The notes under the pieces are model-generated. The model was not told where the DNA came from and made no database searches. It saw only the letters and a program-made list of their open reading frames with translations. Source: Eggerthella timonensis (lineage in GTDB: Bacteria > Actinomycetota > Coriobacteriia > Coriobacteriales > Eggerthellaceae). From it: 64,000 nt of DNA. Shown piece by piece: positions 51,001 to 58,243 of the stretch. The position numbers and the translations under genes were made by a program. The stretch lies in NCBI RefSeq assembly GCF_900184265.1, contig NZ_FXXA01000002.1:1448918-1512917 (forward strand), read 5' to 3'. Numbering within the stretch: the first letter of the stretch is position 1; the number at the start of each line of letters is the position of its first letter.

Positions 51001-51099
51001 TACGTGCAGGGCTACCTCGTCGGCAGGCCCTCTCCCGAGCCGCGCGACGTTCCCGACGAGATCAAGCGCCTCATCCGCAGCTTGAGCGACGAGGCGTAG
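48040..51099 (+). CDS. Membrane GGDEF-EAL protein with extracytoplasmic sensor domain
   Basis: The roughly 1019-residue protein has a membrane helix (about 18-42), a large extracytoplasmic domain (about 43-390, Cache-like), a second helix (about 395-420), a PAS-like stretch (about 470-580), a GGDEF domain whose signature is SGDEF (about 669), and an EAL domain (about 780-1010) with EAL at about 800, IEITESD, DDFGSGY and AEGVETEAE all present. The phosphodiesterase half therefore looks competent, while the cyclase half has Ser in place of the first Gly. TTG at 48040 is inferred from the adjacent upstream stop; GTG at 47992 is an alternative. Confidence 0.9.
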   Translation: MSERFGQKRTGKRRGVTFRVLVALPFCVALAIQGVVCLAVLARSEMLGQMETDAYDLFSERVASRASYLENDMIFRWSDFDPVVDSVTADIDETLAAYGAASTDIETGSDLALAIIESTSDDLLSFSHRAEVDGVYLVLTNGAEGEADNRSALYIRDSNPKVDVDNGSDLMLAACPISVGRQLGVTLDSMWSATFPLAAEGDAQSAFYYEPLRAAERYPEANTSDLGYWGRPVDLGRAGTSSITYSKPVRDSQGGIVGVIGVEVRTDRIASFFPYRDLNESGNGSYVLAVTNEDGGFSRDGGVAPLPGTERTYEALATTGASQSLYLEDSAFTASLDDSGRMAVEPVVASSDARAIAGATEIQLYDSTSPFADEHWALVGLEREDELFSASKSLAGNLATVFIASLVVGLVIAVITAWVSSSRLRHLMSEVRAAQPEQPIAFTPTGIVEVDELSEAIESMGNEVALTASRLSRILRLSDRAIGAFEYSHETDAITYTDGFFATLAVLEPPDPSYFDPQRIATGSLNAEEFQRFMRWYAPYAEVEDEGRYLISGPHRTSWVRIVVVESREHSRVLGLVEDVTHEIETRRRIEHERDHDILTGLFNRRAFEQEVTDLLAERPPAFGAMLMLDLDNLKFINDIYGHDWGDLYIKAAGRVVDDAFRDKGFYSRISGDEFLVFVDVCPDRAAAEALFDEFRALLDASSIMAPDGKVLKVRASMGAAFYPEDALDFAHLREYADFAMYLAKSSRKGDLFAFDRQSYEEKSFIVNNKEDLNRLLEENLVEYHFQPIVDVRAGEVVAYEALMRSKLDTIPTPDQVLALARSQSKLYRVEHLTFFGALEAFSQHPEAHGATLFVNSIATQRLSADDELVLSERYPGLLKHLVIEITESDYSREMALYKEALARRFGARLAIDDFGSGYNGETSLLDYHVDFVKIDMEIVRDIDVAKDHQDIARNLIGYAHDRGIRVIAEGVETEAELRALRVLGADYVQGYLVGRPSPEPRDVPDEIKRLIRSLSDEA

Positions 51100-51149
51100 G
51101 CCGGGACGGGCGCGCCGGTCTGTCCGGTGCCCCCGCGCGATGGGGCGGG

Positions 51150-51155
51150 TATACT
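51150..51155 (+). promoter_or_regulatory. -10 hexamer of the thioesterase gene
   Basis: TATACT lies 58 bases before the start codon, which has GAAGGAGG seven bases upstream. Confidence 0.4.
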
Positions 51156-51213
51156 TGACGAAAAACCAGCAGCCCGGCCGCCGCGACGCGGCGGCTTCGC
51201 GAAGGAGGCATTC

Positions 51214-51639
51214 ATGGCGTTGACCGACACGCTGCATATCGAAACCGTTTCCGCCGACAAGCGCCGCGTCGAGGCGGTCATGCCCATCACGCCCGAGGTG
51301 TTCCAGCCTCACGGCTACCTGCACGGCGGCGCGACCATCGCGCTGTTGGAGACGGTGGCCAGCATCGGCACCGAGCAGAACACCGACTTCGACAAGGAGC
51401 GCCCGTTCGGCATCGACGTGCAGGTGCGCCATCGCAAGAGCGGCAAGGAGGGCACGCTGCGCGGCGTGGCCGAGCTCGACCGCGAGGAGGTTTCGGAGCG
51501 CACGGGGGCCGTCAAGCAGTACTGGAACGTTGCGGCGTACGACGACGCGGGCGACGTGGTGTCCGACGGCGTCATCATGACGAAGATCGTGTCGCTCGAC
51601 CGCCTCGCCCAGAAAGAGCGCGAGCGCGCGCAGGGGTAA
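51214..51639 (+). CDS. PaaI-type hotdog-fold thioesterase
   Basis: The 141-residue protein is a hotdog-fold acyl-CoA thioesterase of the PaaI/YdiI kind: FQPHGYLHGGATIALLETVAS provides the central helix with the catalytic-type HGG and Glu, and IDVQVRHRKSGKEGTLRG the conserved strand. YdiI-like members act on DHNA-CoA in menaquinone synthesis, which would suit an anaerobe with quinone-linked enzymes, but the substrate is not set by sequence. Its stop codon overlaps the first base of a REP palindrome. Confidence 0.85.
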   Translation: MALTDTLHIETVSADKRRVEAVMPITPEVFQPHGYLHGGATIALLETVASIGTEQNTDFDKERPFGIDVQVRHRKSGKEGTLRGVAELDREEVSERTGAVKQYWNVAAYDDAGDVVSDGVIMTKIVSLDRLAQKERERAQG

Positions 51640-51673
51640 TGTCCCAAACGGGGACTGTCCCCGTTTGGGACAT
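51639..51673. repeat. REP-type palindrome 3
   Basis: Perfect 16-bp arms ATGTCCCAAACGGGGA and TCCCCGTTTGGGACAT around CTG. The first base is the last base of the thioesterase stop codon, and the element ends 13 bases before the histidine kinase stop on the other strand, so it separates convergent genes. Confidence 0.9.
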
Positions 51674-51685
51674 CCATTCGGCGAG

Positions 51686-53041
51686 CTACGCGGCCGATCG
51701 AGGCAACACGATGGTTGCCACGGTGCCGCGCGGGTCGTTGGCGGAGAGCGCGATGGTGCCGCCGTGCGCCTCGACGATGGCGCGCGCGAGCGACAGCCCC
51801 AGGCCGTGGCCTCCTGTCTCGCGCGAGCGGGCCTTGTCGGCGCGGTAGAACCGCTCGAAGACGCGCTCGCGGTCACCCGGCTCGATGCCGCAGCCCGTGT
51901 CTGCCACTTCGATGACGCACTTCGGTCCCGACGCATGCGCGCTCACGACGATCTCGTCGCCGGGGGCGGTGTACTTGAGCGCGTTGTCCAGCACGATGGC
52001 CAGCAGCTGCCGCAGCTTGTCGCCGTCGGCCTCGACGGATTCACCGAACCCGGCGTTCACGGCGAGGCTCTTGCCCTGCAGCGAGGCGAAGTCGTCGTAG
52101 GCGGCGGCCACGTCGCACACGAGCGCGTCGACGTCGACCGTGCCGATTGCGAGCGTCGTGCGCCCGGCGTCGTCGAGCGACAGCTCCATGAGGTCGTCCA
52201 CGAGCCGTGCGAGCCGCTTTGTTTCCGAGGTGATGGCGCTCACATCCTCGAACCGGTCCACGATGCGGCTTTGCGGGCTGTCGAGCAGCAGCTCGCCCGT
52301 GGTCTGTATCACGGCGAGCGGCGTGCGCAGCTCGTGCGAGGCGTTCTGCACGAATTCCGTCTGCGCGCGCCAGTTCTCCACGATGGGCTTGAGCGTGCGT
52401 CGCGACAGCAGGTAGCTGGCCGCAGCCGACACGACCACCGCGGCGGCGAGGTACAGGACGAGCGTGCGCGTGAACCCGTCGAGGATGGACAGTTCGGAAT
52501 CCACGTTGACGAGCACCTGCATATACGCGATCGTGCCGTCGCTGGACAGGTCGTACGTGATGCCGCGGTACACGTGACCGCCCGCCGACACCTGGTAGAT
52601 GCGGTCGAGGTCGCCGGCGTCGAACGGAACATCGTTCAGGTAGGCGGGGTAGATGGCGTAGAGGCCCACCGTGTCGAGCAGGGCTCCCTGCGCGTCGCGC
52701 ACGAGCGTGATGAACTGCGGGTCGGCGTCGACGATGCCCTGCTGGATGGAGTAGGAGAGCTCGGCGGCCGCCTCGTCAGCAGCGGCGTCGTCTGCGTCGG
52801 CGTCGTCGACGGTGTTCGCACGCGGGGTCGCGGACTCGGTTCCGGTCGTCGCCTGGTCGAACGTGATCAGGTCCGCATCCGTTCCGATGGATCTCAGGTT
52901 CTCGTCGGCCGAACGGAAGATGTTCGCGCTCACCATGGAGTAGATGCCTGCGCCCAGCAGCGCGAACAGCAGCGCGAACACGAAGAACAGCAGGCCCGTC
53001 TGCTTGAACAGCTCGCGGCGGATCGGCGTGCGCTCAGTCAT
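51686..53041 (-). CDS. Sensor histidine kinase
   Basis: The 451-residue kinase has a membrane helix (about 14-40), an extracytoplasmic region with an Asp/Ala-rich stretch (about 41-190), a second helix (about 197-218), a dimerisation helix with the phospho-accepting His in NASHELRTPLAVIQ (about residue 235), and an HATPase domain with DNALKYTAPGD, VADTGCGIEPGD and GGHGLGLSLARAIVE. Together with the downstream-paired regulator it resembles CiaH/BaeS-type envelope sensors. It overlaps the regulator gene by eight bases; the regulator is first in the transcript. Confidence 0.95.
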   Translation of the reverse strand: MTERTPIRRELFKQTGLLFFVFALLFALLGAGIYSMVSANIFRSADENLRSIGTDADLITFDQATTGTESATPRANTVDDADADDAAADEAAAELSYSIQQGIVDADPQFITLVRDAQGALLDTVGLYAIYPAYLNDVPFDAGDLDRIYQVSAGGHVYRGITYDLSSDGTIAYMQVLVNVDSELSILDGFTRTLVLYLAAAVVVSAAASYLLSRRTLKPIVENWRAQTEFVQNASHELRTPLAVIQTTGELLLDSPQSRIVDRFEDVSAITSETKRLARLVDDLMELSLDDAGRTTLAIGTVDVDALVCDVAAAYDDFASLQGKSLAVNAGFGESVEADGDKLRQLLAIVLDNALKYTAPGDEIVVSAHASGPKCVIEVADTGCGIEPGDRERVFERFYRADKARSRETGGHGLGLSLARAIVEAHGGTIALSANDPRGTVATIVLPRSAA

Positions 53042-53714
53042 GATCCTCCTCGGCGAACAAGTAGCCGGCTCCGCGGATGGTCTTGATGTAGCGATCGTAT
53101 CCAGAAGGCGCCAGCGCCTTGCGCAGCGCGCTCACGTACACTTCCACGACGTTCGACGACGTGTCGGACAGAAATCCCCAGATCTTGTCGAACAGGCGAT
53201 CCTTCGAGATGAGGCTGCCCTCATGGCTGACGAGGTACTCGAGGACGTCGTACTGCTTGCCCTTGAGCTCCAACGGCCGCCCGTCGATGGCGGCTTGCTT
53301 GGTCTGCGTGTGCAGCACGAGGCCCTTGAACGAGATGGTGGTCACGTCGGCGCGTCCCGTAGCGCGCCGCAGGATGGCCTCGATGCGCGCGAGCAGCTCG
53401 TCCCGATCGAACGGCTTCGTGAGGTAGTCGTCGGCGCCCGAGCGCAGACCGCGCAGCTTGTCGGCCGTGGTGCCCTTCGCCGTCAGCATGAGCACGGGCG
53501 TGAGAACCCTGCGCGCTCTCAGCTCCTCGAGCACCGAGAAGCCGTCGCGCTCGGGCAGCATCACGTCGAGCACGACGAGGTCGTACACGTCCTGCGCGGC
53601 ATAGAACAGGCCTTCCTCGCCATCGAAGGCCTGGTCGACGGCGTAGGCTCCCTGCAAGCTGCGGGCTATGGCGTTTGAGAGGAGACGGTCGTCCTCCACG
53701 ATCAGCAGTTTCAT
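53034..53714 (-). CDS. OmpR/PhoB-family response regulator
   Basis: The 226-residue regulator has a receiver domain with acidic pocket EDD (7-9), phospho-acceptor Asp50 (LVVLDVMLP) and Lys in LTKPF, and a C-terminal winged helix with VVEVYVSALRKAL and TIRGAGYLF. It is expressed with the kinase and is divergent from a MacAB-like exporter operon. The start codon lies six bases from a perfect TAGAAT, so the mRNA is probably leaderless. Its likely DNA targets are the inverted arms at 53737-53755 and 53815-53833. Confidence 0.95.
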   Translation of the reverse strand: MKLLIVEDDRLLSNAIARSLQGAYAVDQAFDGEEGLFYAAQDVYDLVVLDVMLPERDGFSVLEELRARRVLTPVLMLTAKGTTADKLRGLRSGADDYLTKPFDRDELLARIEAILRRATGRADVTTISFKGLVLHTQTKQAAIDGRPLELKGKQYDVLEYLVSHEGSLISKDRLFDKIWGFLSDTSSNVVEVYVSALRKALAPSGYDRYIKTIRGAGYLFAEEDHD

Positions 53715-53720
53715 GCGGCC

Positions 53721-53726
53721 ATTCTA
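53721..53726 (-). promoter_or_regulatory. -10 of the response-regulator gene, leaderless arrangement
   Basis: On the minus strand TGC-TAGAAT is followed by six bases and then ATG, which places the start of transcription at the start codon. Confidence 0.55.
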
Positions 53727-53736
53727 GCACGAGCAA

Positions 53737-53833
53737 CCTTAACGGAGCCTGAAACAGGAGGGCCTCGCCGCTTCTTGCGCGGGTCGCATGCCTCGCCTGT
53801 CCTTCGTCCTTTTCGTTTCAGGAAGTTTTAAGG
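53737..53833. promoter_or_regulatory. Paired response-regulator binding arms in the divergent promoter region
   Basis: CCTTAACGGAGCCTGAAAC (53737-53755) and GTTTCAGGAAGTTTTAAGG (53815-53833) match at 14 of 19 positions when inverted. Each overlaps the -35 region of one of the divergent genes (regulator -10 at 53721-53726, exporter -10 TAGACT at 53844-53849). Within an arm TTTCAG and TTTAAG sit 11 bp apart, the usual OmpR-type direct-repeat spacing. Confidence 0.5.
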
Positions 53834-53903
53834 CGCCTTTCGCTAGACTGGCCGCCGTCAAGCAAGCGAAGCGAAGCGCGTGGTGCGCAGTGAGGAGCAG
53901 ACT

Positions 53904-54104
53904 ATGAAGTCGAAGGGATTCAAGATCATCGTGGGCGTGCTGGTTGCCGTGATCGTGGTGTTGGGCGGGCTGCTGGCGGTCAAAACCTTCGCCCCGGCCG
54001 AGATGGGGCAGCCCACCACGTCGTCCGGCAAGCCTATTCCCGAAGGCGCGATGGAGGACATCACCTTCTCGGAAGCGCCCTCGGCCTCGTCCGACGAGGC
54101 ATAG
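53904..54104 (+). CDS. 66-residue signal-anchored small protein
   Basis: It starts with a basic MKSKGFK, one hydrophobic helix (about residues 7-28) and a short acidic, Ser-rich exported tail ending SASSDEA. GAGGAG lies eight bases before the ATG. It is first in the exporter operon, 30 bases before the adaptor gene. I do not recognise a family; it could be an accessory subunit or a small regulator of the exporter or of the kinase. Confidence 0.6.
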   Translation: MKSKGFKIIVGVLVAVIVVLGGLLAVKTFAPAEMGQPTTSSGKPIPEGAMEDITFSEAPSASSDEA

Positions 54105-54134
54105 CCGTCCCGCGAGCGAAAGAGAGCGCCTATC

Positions 54135-55052
54135 ATGAAGAGTATCGTAGGAAAGTCCCTCGTTGTCGTGCTGCTGCTCGCCCTGGCAGGCGGCCTGGCC
54201 GTCTTGCTCGCGTACGGCGACGAGATCAAGAGCGCCGTCGCGGGAGAGCCGCAGGAGGCACCGCCGCTCACTGCGCCCGTGACGCGCGGGTCGGTGCGCC
54301 AGACCGTCTCGGGCGTGGGCGAGGTGAAGCCGCTCGCTACCGAGAAGCTGAAGCCGGCCGACAGCTGGCATTGGCTCGAGTCGTTCGACGCGCCGCTCAA
54401 CAAGCGCATCGCGGCCGGCGAGAAGCTCGTGACGTTCGCGAACGGCGAGACATGGGTCGCCCCGTACGACCTCGTGGTCACCGACTACGCCCTGCCCGAG
54501 AAGAACAAGGGCGCCGTGACGAAAGACGACCACTTCATCGAGGTGCAGCGCATCGACAGGGTGAATATCGTGCTGCCGGTGCCCGAGACCGACCTGGCGG
54601 CGCTCGCCGAAGGGCAGGGGGTGTCGGTGAAGCTCGGCGCCGACGAGGGGCGCGCGTACGAAGGCGTCATCTCGAACATCAACGAGGTGGGCACGTACGG
54701 GGCGACCGGCTCCAAATTCGCCATCACCGTGGAGGTGCCCAACGACGGCAGCATCAAGCTGGGCATGTCCGCCAACCTGTCCATCACCGTCGACGAGGCG
54801 TCCGACGTGCTGACGGTGCCGGTGAGCGCCGTGAACGGTGCCGGCGAGAACAAGCACGTCGAGGTGTACGACGCCGAAACCGGCGAGCGGCGCATGGTGC
54901 CCGTCACGGCCGGCATCACCGACGGCGCCGTCGTCGAAGTGTCGGGCGAAGACCTGCACGAGGGCGACAACGTGGTGCTCAGCGAGGCGGGCTCTCTCGG
55001 CGGCGCTGACATGGGCGACGTGGCCATCATGTCCACGGCCCCTTCGGCCTAA
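54135..55052 (+). CDS. HlyD/MacA-like exporter adaptor protein
   Basis: The 305-residue protein has an N-terminal signal-anchor helix (residues 4-26) and an exported adaptor region: VTRGSVRQTVSGVGEVKPL starts the barrel, NIVLPVPETDLAALAEGQ and GMSANLSITVDEASDVLTVPVSAV end it. The hairpin and lipoyl domains usual in MacA are short or absent, consistent with a Gram-positive envelope without TolC. It is followed by the ATPase after 14 bases. Substrates may be peptides or amphiphiles. Confidence 0.8.
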   Translation: MKSIVGKSLVVVLLLALAGGLAVLLAYGDEIKSAVAGEPQEAPPLTAPVTRGSVRQTVSGVGEVKPLATEKLKPADSWHWLESFDAPLNKRIAAGEKLVTFANGETWVAPYDLVVTDYALPEKNKGAVTKDDHFIEVQRIDRVNIVLPVPETDLAALAEGQGVSVKLGADEGRAYEGVISNINEVGTYGATGSKFAITVEVPNDGSIKLGMSANLSITVDEASDVLTVPVSAVNGAGENKHVEVYDAETGERRMVPVTAGITDGAVVEVSGEDLHEGDNVVLSEAGSLGGADMGDVAIMSTAPSA

Positions 55053-55066
55053 ACGGGAGGTCGCGA

Positions 55067-55742
<676 letters not shown>

Positions 55743-55753
<11 letters not shown>

Positions 55754-56906
55754 CCAGCTGACGCGCACGGCGGTGCGCGCTGTGTTCCGCAACGGGCTGC
55801 GCACGGTTCTCACCATGCTGGGCCTCGTCATCGGCATCGCGTCGGTCATCATCCTCGTGGGCATCGGCGACGGATCGAGCCAGCAGGTGAGCGAGAAGAT
55901 GAAGGCCCTCGGTGGCGACGCGCTGTCGGCGTACCTCTACGACGGCGAGCTGGGCTACGACGATCTGGCCGGCATGGCGAACCTCGAAGCCGTCGACGGC
56001 GTAGCGCCTGCGAAACCTCTGATGAAGAAGCTGTCGGCGGGGTCGACCGTGTCCAAGAAGGCGTTCATCGAGGCCACCGACGAGCACTACCTGCACGTGC
56101 GCAACCTCAAGCTCCAGGCGGGCCGCAACCTCAACGCGGTCGATCGCGAGAACCGCAGCAAGGTGATCGTGCTCGGCGCCGACGTGGCGACCGAGCTGTT
56201 CGGCTCCCCGGCCGACGCGGTGGGTCGCACGGTCAAGCTCGACGGCGACGAGTTCTCCGTCGTGGGCGTGCTGGAGAACCAGGGCCAGTCGATGGGCCTT
56301 GCCACGGGCAACGTGGTCCTCGTCCCGTTCTCCACGGCGGTGGGGATGGGGGAGGGCGCCGCCATCGAGTCGTTCTACGCGAAGGCCCGCGGCAGCGACG
56401 CCATCGACGCGGCCAAGAGCGCCCTCGGCGCTCACCTCGCGAACGAGGCGGGCATCGCGCCTGGGAAGTTCGACATCGTCTCGCAGGACGAGATGCTGCG
56501 CGCCGGCAACGAGATCGACGACACGATGACGCTGCTGCTGGCGGGCATCGCGGGCATATCGCTCGTGGTGGCGGGCATCGGCGTGATGAACGTGATGCTG
56601 GTGTCGGTGACCGAGCGCACGCGCGAGATCGGCATCAAGAAGGCCCTCGGCGCCCGTCGTTCGGACATCCTCGCGCAGTTTTTGCTGGAGGCGCTCATGA
56701 TCAGCGTGGTGGGCGGTGCGATCGGCATCGCTGCCGGCCTCGCGCTCGGGCTGCTCGCCACCACGGTGGGGCTCGCGTTCGTCGCGTCGTGGGACGTGGT
56801 TGGGATCGCGGTGGCGGCCAGCACGGCCATCGGCCTCGTCTTCGGCATCTTCCCCGCCTACCGCGCCTCCGCCAAGAACCCCATCGAGGCTCTGCGCTCG
56901 GAGTAG
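55743..56906 (+). CDS. MacB-type ABC permease (FtsX fold)
   Basis: The 387-residue permease has one N-terminal helix (NGLRTVLTMLGLVIGIASVI), a large extracytoplasmic MacB-PCD domain (about 45-250) and three C-terminal helices with the conserved VMLVSVTERTREIGIKKALGA coupling motif. With the adjacent ATPase and adaptor it forms a tripartite-like exporter, divergent from and probably controlled by the two-component system. A 20-bp stem hairpin follows at 56951. Confidence 0.93.
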
Positions 56907-56950
56907 AGCCCGCATCGGCTCGATGCGGTCTCGGCTTCATGGGAATGCTC

Positions 56951-56997
56951 GCTCGTGGCGGAAAGCAGCGACGAATTCGTCGCTTTCCGCCACGAGC
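56951..56997 (+). terminator. Long hairpin after the exporter operon
   Basis: GCTCGTGGCGGAAAGC and its inverse GCTTTCCGCCACGAGC-like arm pair over about 21 bp with one 3-nt bulge and a minimal loop. There is no T-run, so it may be a REP-type unit serving as an mRNA 3' end. Confidence 0.5.
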
Positions 56998-57223
56998 TCA
57001 AGACCGATTGCAATACGGTAATGAATTCGGAATTTTTCTACGATATATTACCGGCTCGTGGGGTTTCCTGTCCGAAATCCGTATTTCGACCGCCTGATGG
57101 CCGGTTTTCGAGCCGGAATCGACCGGTTTCCGCACCTTCGGGAACGATTTCGGCCCCCGCCCGCTCATTACGGTAAAATATCGAAAACTTCTCTCGATTT
57201 TATTACCGTATTCCAAGAAAAGG

Positions 57224-57275
57224 ACGCAGTACGATCTTCCAGAGGTCGTACGCAGTACGATCTTCCAGGGGTCGC
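57224..57275. repeat. 26-bp tandem repeat, two copies
   Basis: ACGCAGTACGATCTTCCAG begins both units (57224 and 57250). They differ at two positions over 26 bp. The repeat lies downstream of tRNA-Pro. Confidence 0.8.
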
Positions 57276-57370
57276 TTCGAAGGTGTTAAGCCGAGCTGGG
57301 GAACGGAAGGGCGTGCCCCAGCGCATTGTCGTGCGTGACGCACGAGGGGCCTTCGAGCGACGAGGGCAAC

Positions 57371-57395
57371 GAAAAAGGCCAGCGAATCGCTGGCC
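57371..57395 (-). terminator. Terminator of tRNA-Pro
   Basis: On the minus strand GGCCAGCGA / TCGCTGGCC (9-bp stem) is followed by TTTTT, 11 bases after the CCA end of the tRNA. Confidence 0.85.
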
Positions 57396-57405
57396 TTGTT
57401 TTTCC

Positions 57406-57482
57406 TGGTCGGGTTGACAGGATTTGAACCTGCGGCCTCTGCGTCCCGAACGCAGCGCTCTACCAAGCTGAGCCACAACCCG
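57406..57482 (-). tRNA. tRNA-Pro (anticodon CGG)
   Basis: The minus strand folds as a full cloverleaf: acceptor CGGGTTG / CAACCCG, D arm GCTC...GAGC, anticodon stem CTGCG / CGCAG with loop TTCGGGA (anticodon CGG, reading CCG), T arm with GTTCAAATCC. ACCA is encoded at the 3' end. It has its own promoter block (57497-57520) and terminator. Confidence 0.96.
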
Positions 57483-57496
57483 ATGTGCTGCTTCAA

Positions 57497-57520
57497 GCAG
57501 CGACGGATATGATAGCACAA
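57497..57520 (-). promoter_or_regulatory. Promoter block of tRNA-Pro
   Basis: The minus strand reads TTGTGCTATCATATCCGTCG and on; TATCAT is the -10 with TG one base upstream. It matches the plus-strand block at 57693-57716 at 23 of 24 bases. Confidence 0.6.
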
Positions 57521-57692
57521 CGAATTGAAAAGCAAAAGAAATTACCCCGACATTTTCTCATTCGTCGGTTTTTCCGATGCGGAGCATGATTGCATAGCCC
57601 GCCAGCCTGTCGGGCTATGCCGTGAAAGGCCTATCGGTGGAGATGCCATGGAAAGGGATTTATCACCTCATTTTCTTTTACCTTTTGTAACA

Positions 57693-57716
57693 TTGTGCTA
57701 TCATAACCGTCGCTGC
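57693..57716 (+). promoter_or_regulatory. Inverted copy of the tRNA promoter, upstream of tatA
   Basis: TTGTGCTATCATAACCGTCG and following: an extended -10 (TGC-TATCAT, -10 at 57699-57704) with a weak -35 TTTACC at 57677-57682. It would start a transcript near 57711. Confidence 0.55.
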
Positions 57717-57768
57717 GAAAGCAGTTGTTTGGTTGCTAAAGGGGATGGGGAAACATCCCTTTTTTGCA
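57711..57768 (+). ncRNA. Candidate small RNA or tatA leader attenuator
   Basis: A transcript started at the copied tRNA promoter would begin with CTGC-GAAA-GCAG, a stable GNRA-type hairpin, then reach a good intrinsic terminator at 57738-57765. That makes a discrete RNA of about 58 nt, or an attenuator if polymerase reads on to tatA 80 bases later. No known RNA family is recognised. Confidence 0.35.
57738..57765 (+). terminator. Intrinsic terminator upstream of tatA
   Basis: GGGATG / CATCCC extended by A-T pairs, loop GGGAAA, then TTTTTT. It lies 82 bases before the tatA start. Confidence 0.75.
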
Positions 57769-57846
57769 TAGGCATGTTACCCTGGCAGCGCTGGGGTGGG
57801 CGAGGCTGCGAGAGGCGCGCTTCGCACGAGCAACTTGGAGGAACGT

Positions 57847-58110
57847 ATGAAAATCCTGGGAATGGGAATGCCTGAGCTTCTCATCATTCTCGCGGTAATC
57901 CTGCTCATCTTCGGGCCGAAGAACCTCCCGAAGCTCGGTGGCGCCATCGGCAAGACCGTCAAGAATCTTCGCGAAGGCATGGGCGGCGGCGATAAGAACA
58001 TCGAAGAAGCCGATGACGAGGAAGAAGTGATCGAAGAGGTCGAGGAGCCCGTCAAGAAGACGACCACGGCCAAGAAGACGACGACCGCGGCTAAGAAAAA
58101 AGCCGAGTAG
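57847..58110 (+). CDS. tatA: Sec-independent protein translocase subunit TatA
   Basis: The 87-residue protein has a short N-terminus, one hydrophobic helix (MPELLIILAVILLIFG), the FGPKNLPKLGGAIGK hinge and amphipathic helix, then an acidic stretch (DDEEEVIEEVEE) and a Lys/Thr-rich tail. It forms the Tat pore that would export the molybdoenzyme at 4.9 kb. No tatC is adjacent. TTGGAGG lies seven bases before the ATG. A strong terminator follows. Confidence 0.93.
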   Translation: MKILGMGMPELLIILAVILLIFGPKNLPKLGGAIGKTVKNLREGMGGGDKNIEEADDEEEVIEEVEEPVKKTTTAKKTTTAAKKKAE

Positions 58111-58129
58111 ATTCTCATTCGTCTGGTTC

Positions 58130-58173
58130 GCGGTATGTGTAGACGCTCGGCGCCCTGCACATACCGCTTTTTT
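58130..58173 (+). terminator. Terminator after tatA
   Basis: A perfect 10-bp stem GCGGTATGTG / CACATACCGC with an 18-nt loop and TTTTTT. Confidence 0.9.
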
Positions 58174-58243
58174 CATATCAGGTATCGGTAAGCACGCTTG
58201 ACGACGAGCGTGCATGTTTTTGTAATTGGACAGGTGAGCATTC

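Larger units (their letters stand above)
56907..57405. other. 499-bp intergenic region with hairpins and tandem repeats
   Basis: Between the exporter and tRNA-Pro lie a long hairpin (56951-56997), two AT-rich inverted repeats built on TACGGTAAT / ATTACCG (about 57012-57056 and 57172-57214), a two-copy 26-bp tandem repeat and the tRNA terminator. Its local base composition is more AT-rich than the rest of the window. No open frame here has coding character. I looked for a duplicated tRNA 3' end as an integration scar and saw none. Confidence 0.6.
57483..57846. other. Intergenic region with duplicated divergent promoters
   Basis: It contains the tRNA promoter block on the minus strand, its near-identical inverted copy on the plus strand (57693-57716), a 10-bp hairpin GCATAGCCCG / CGGGCTATGC (57592-57620), and an intrinsic terminator (57738-57765) well before tatA. 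Open frames here have no ribosome sites or family resemblance. Confidence 0.65.

Noticed and set aside
57058-57417. A 119-codon frame between the exporter and tRNA-Pro
   Set aside because: It runs through hairpins, the 26-bp tandem repeat and the tRNA terminator, has no ribosome site and no protein-like composition.
57406-57482. Phage attachment scar at tRNA-Pro
   Set aside because: I looked for a repeated copy of the tRNA 3' half within the window and found none; no integrase is present.
57525-57875. A 116-codon frame overlapping the tatA start
   Set aside because: It lacks a ribosome site, crosses a terminator and the promoter copy, and conflicts with the well-supported tatA start at 57847.
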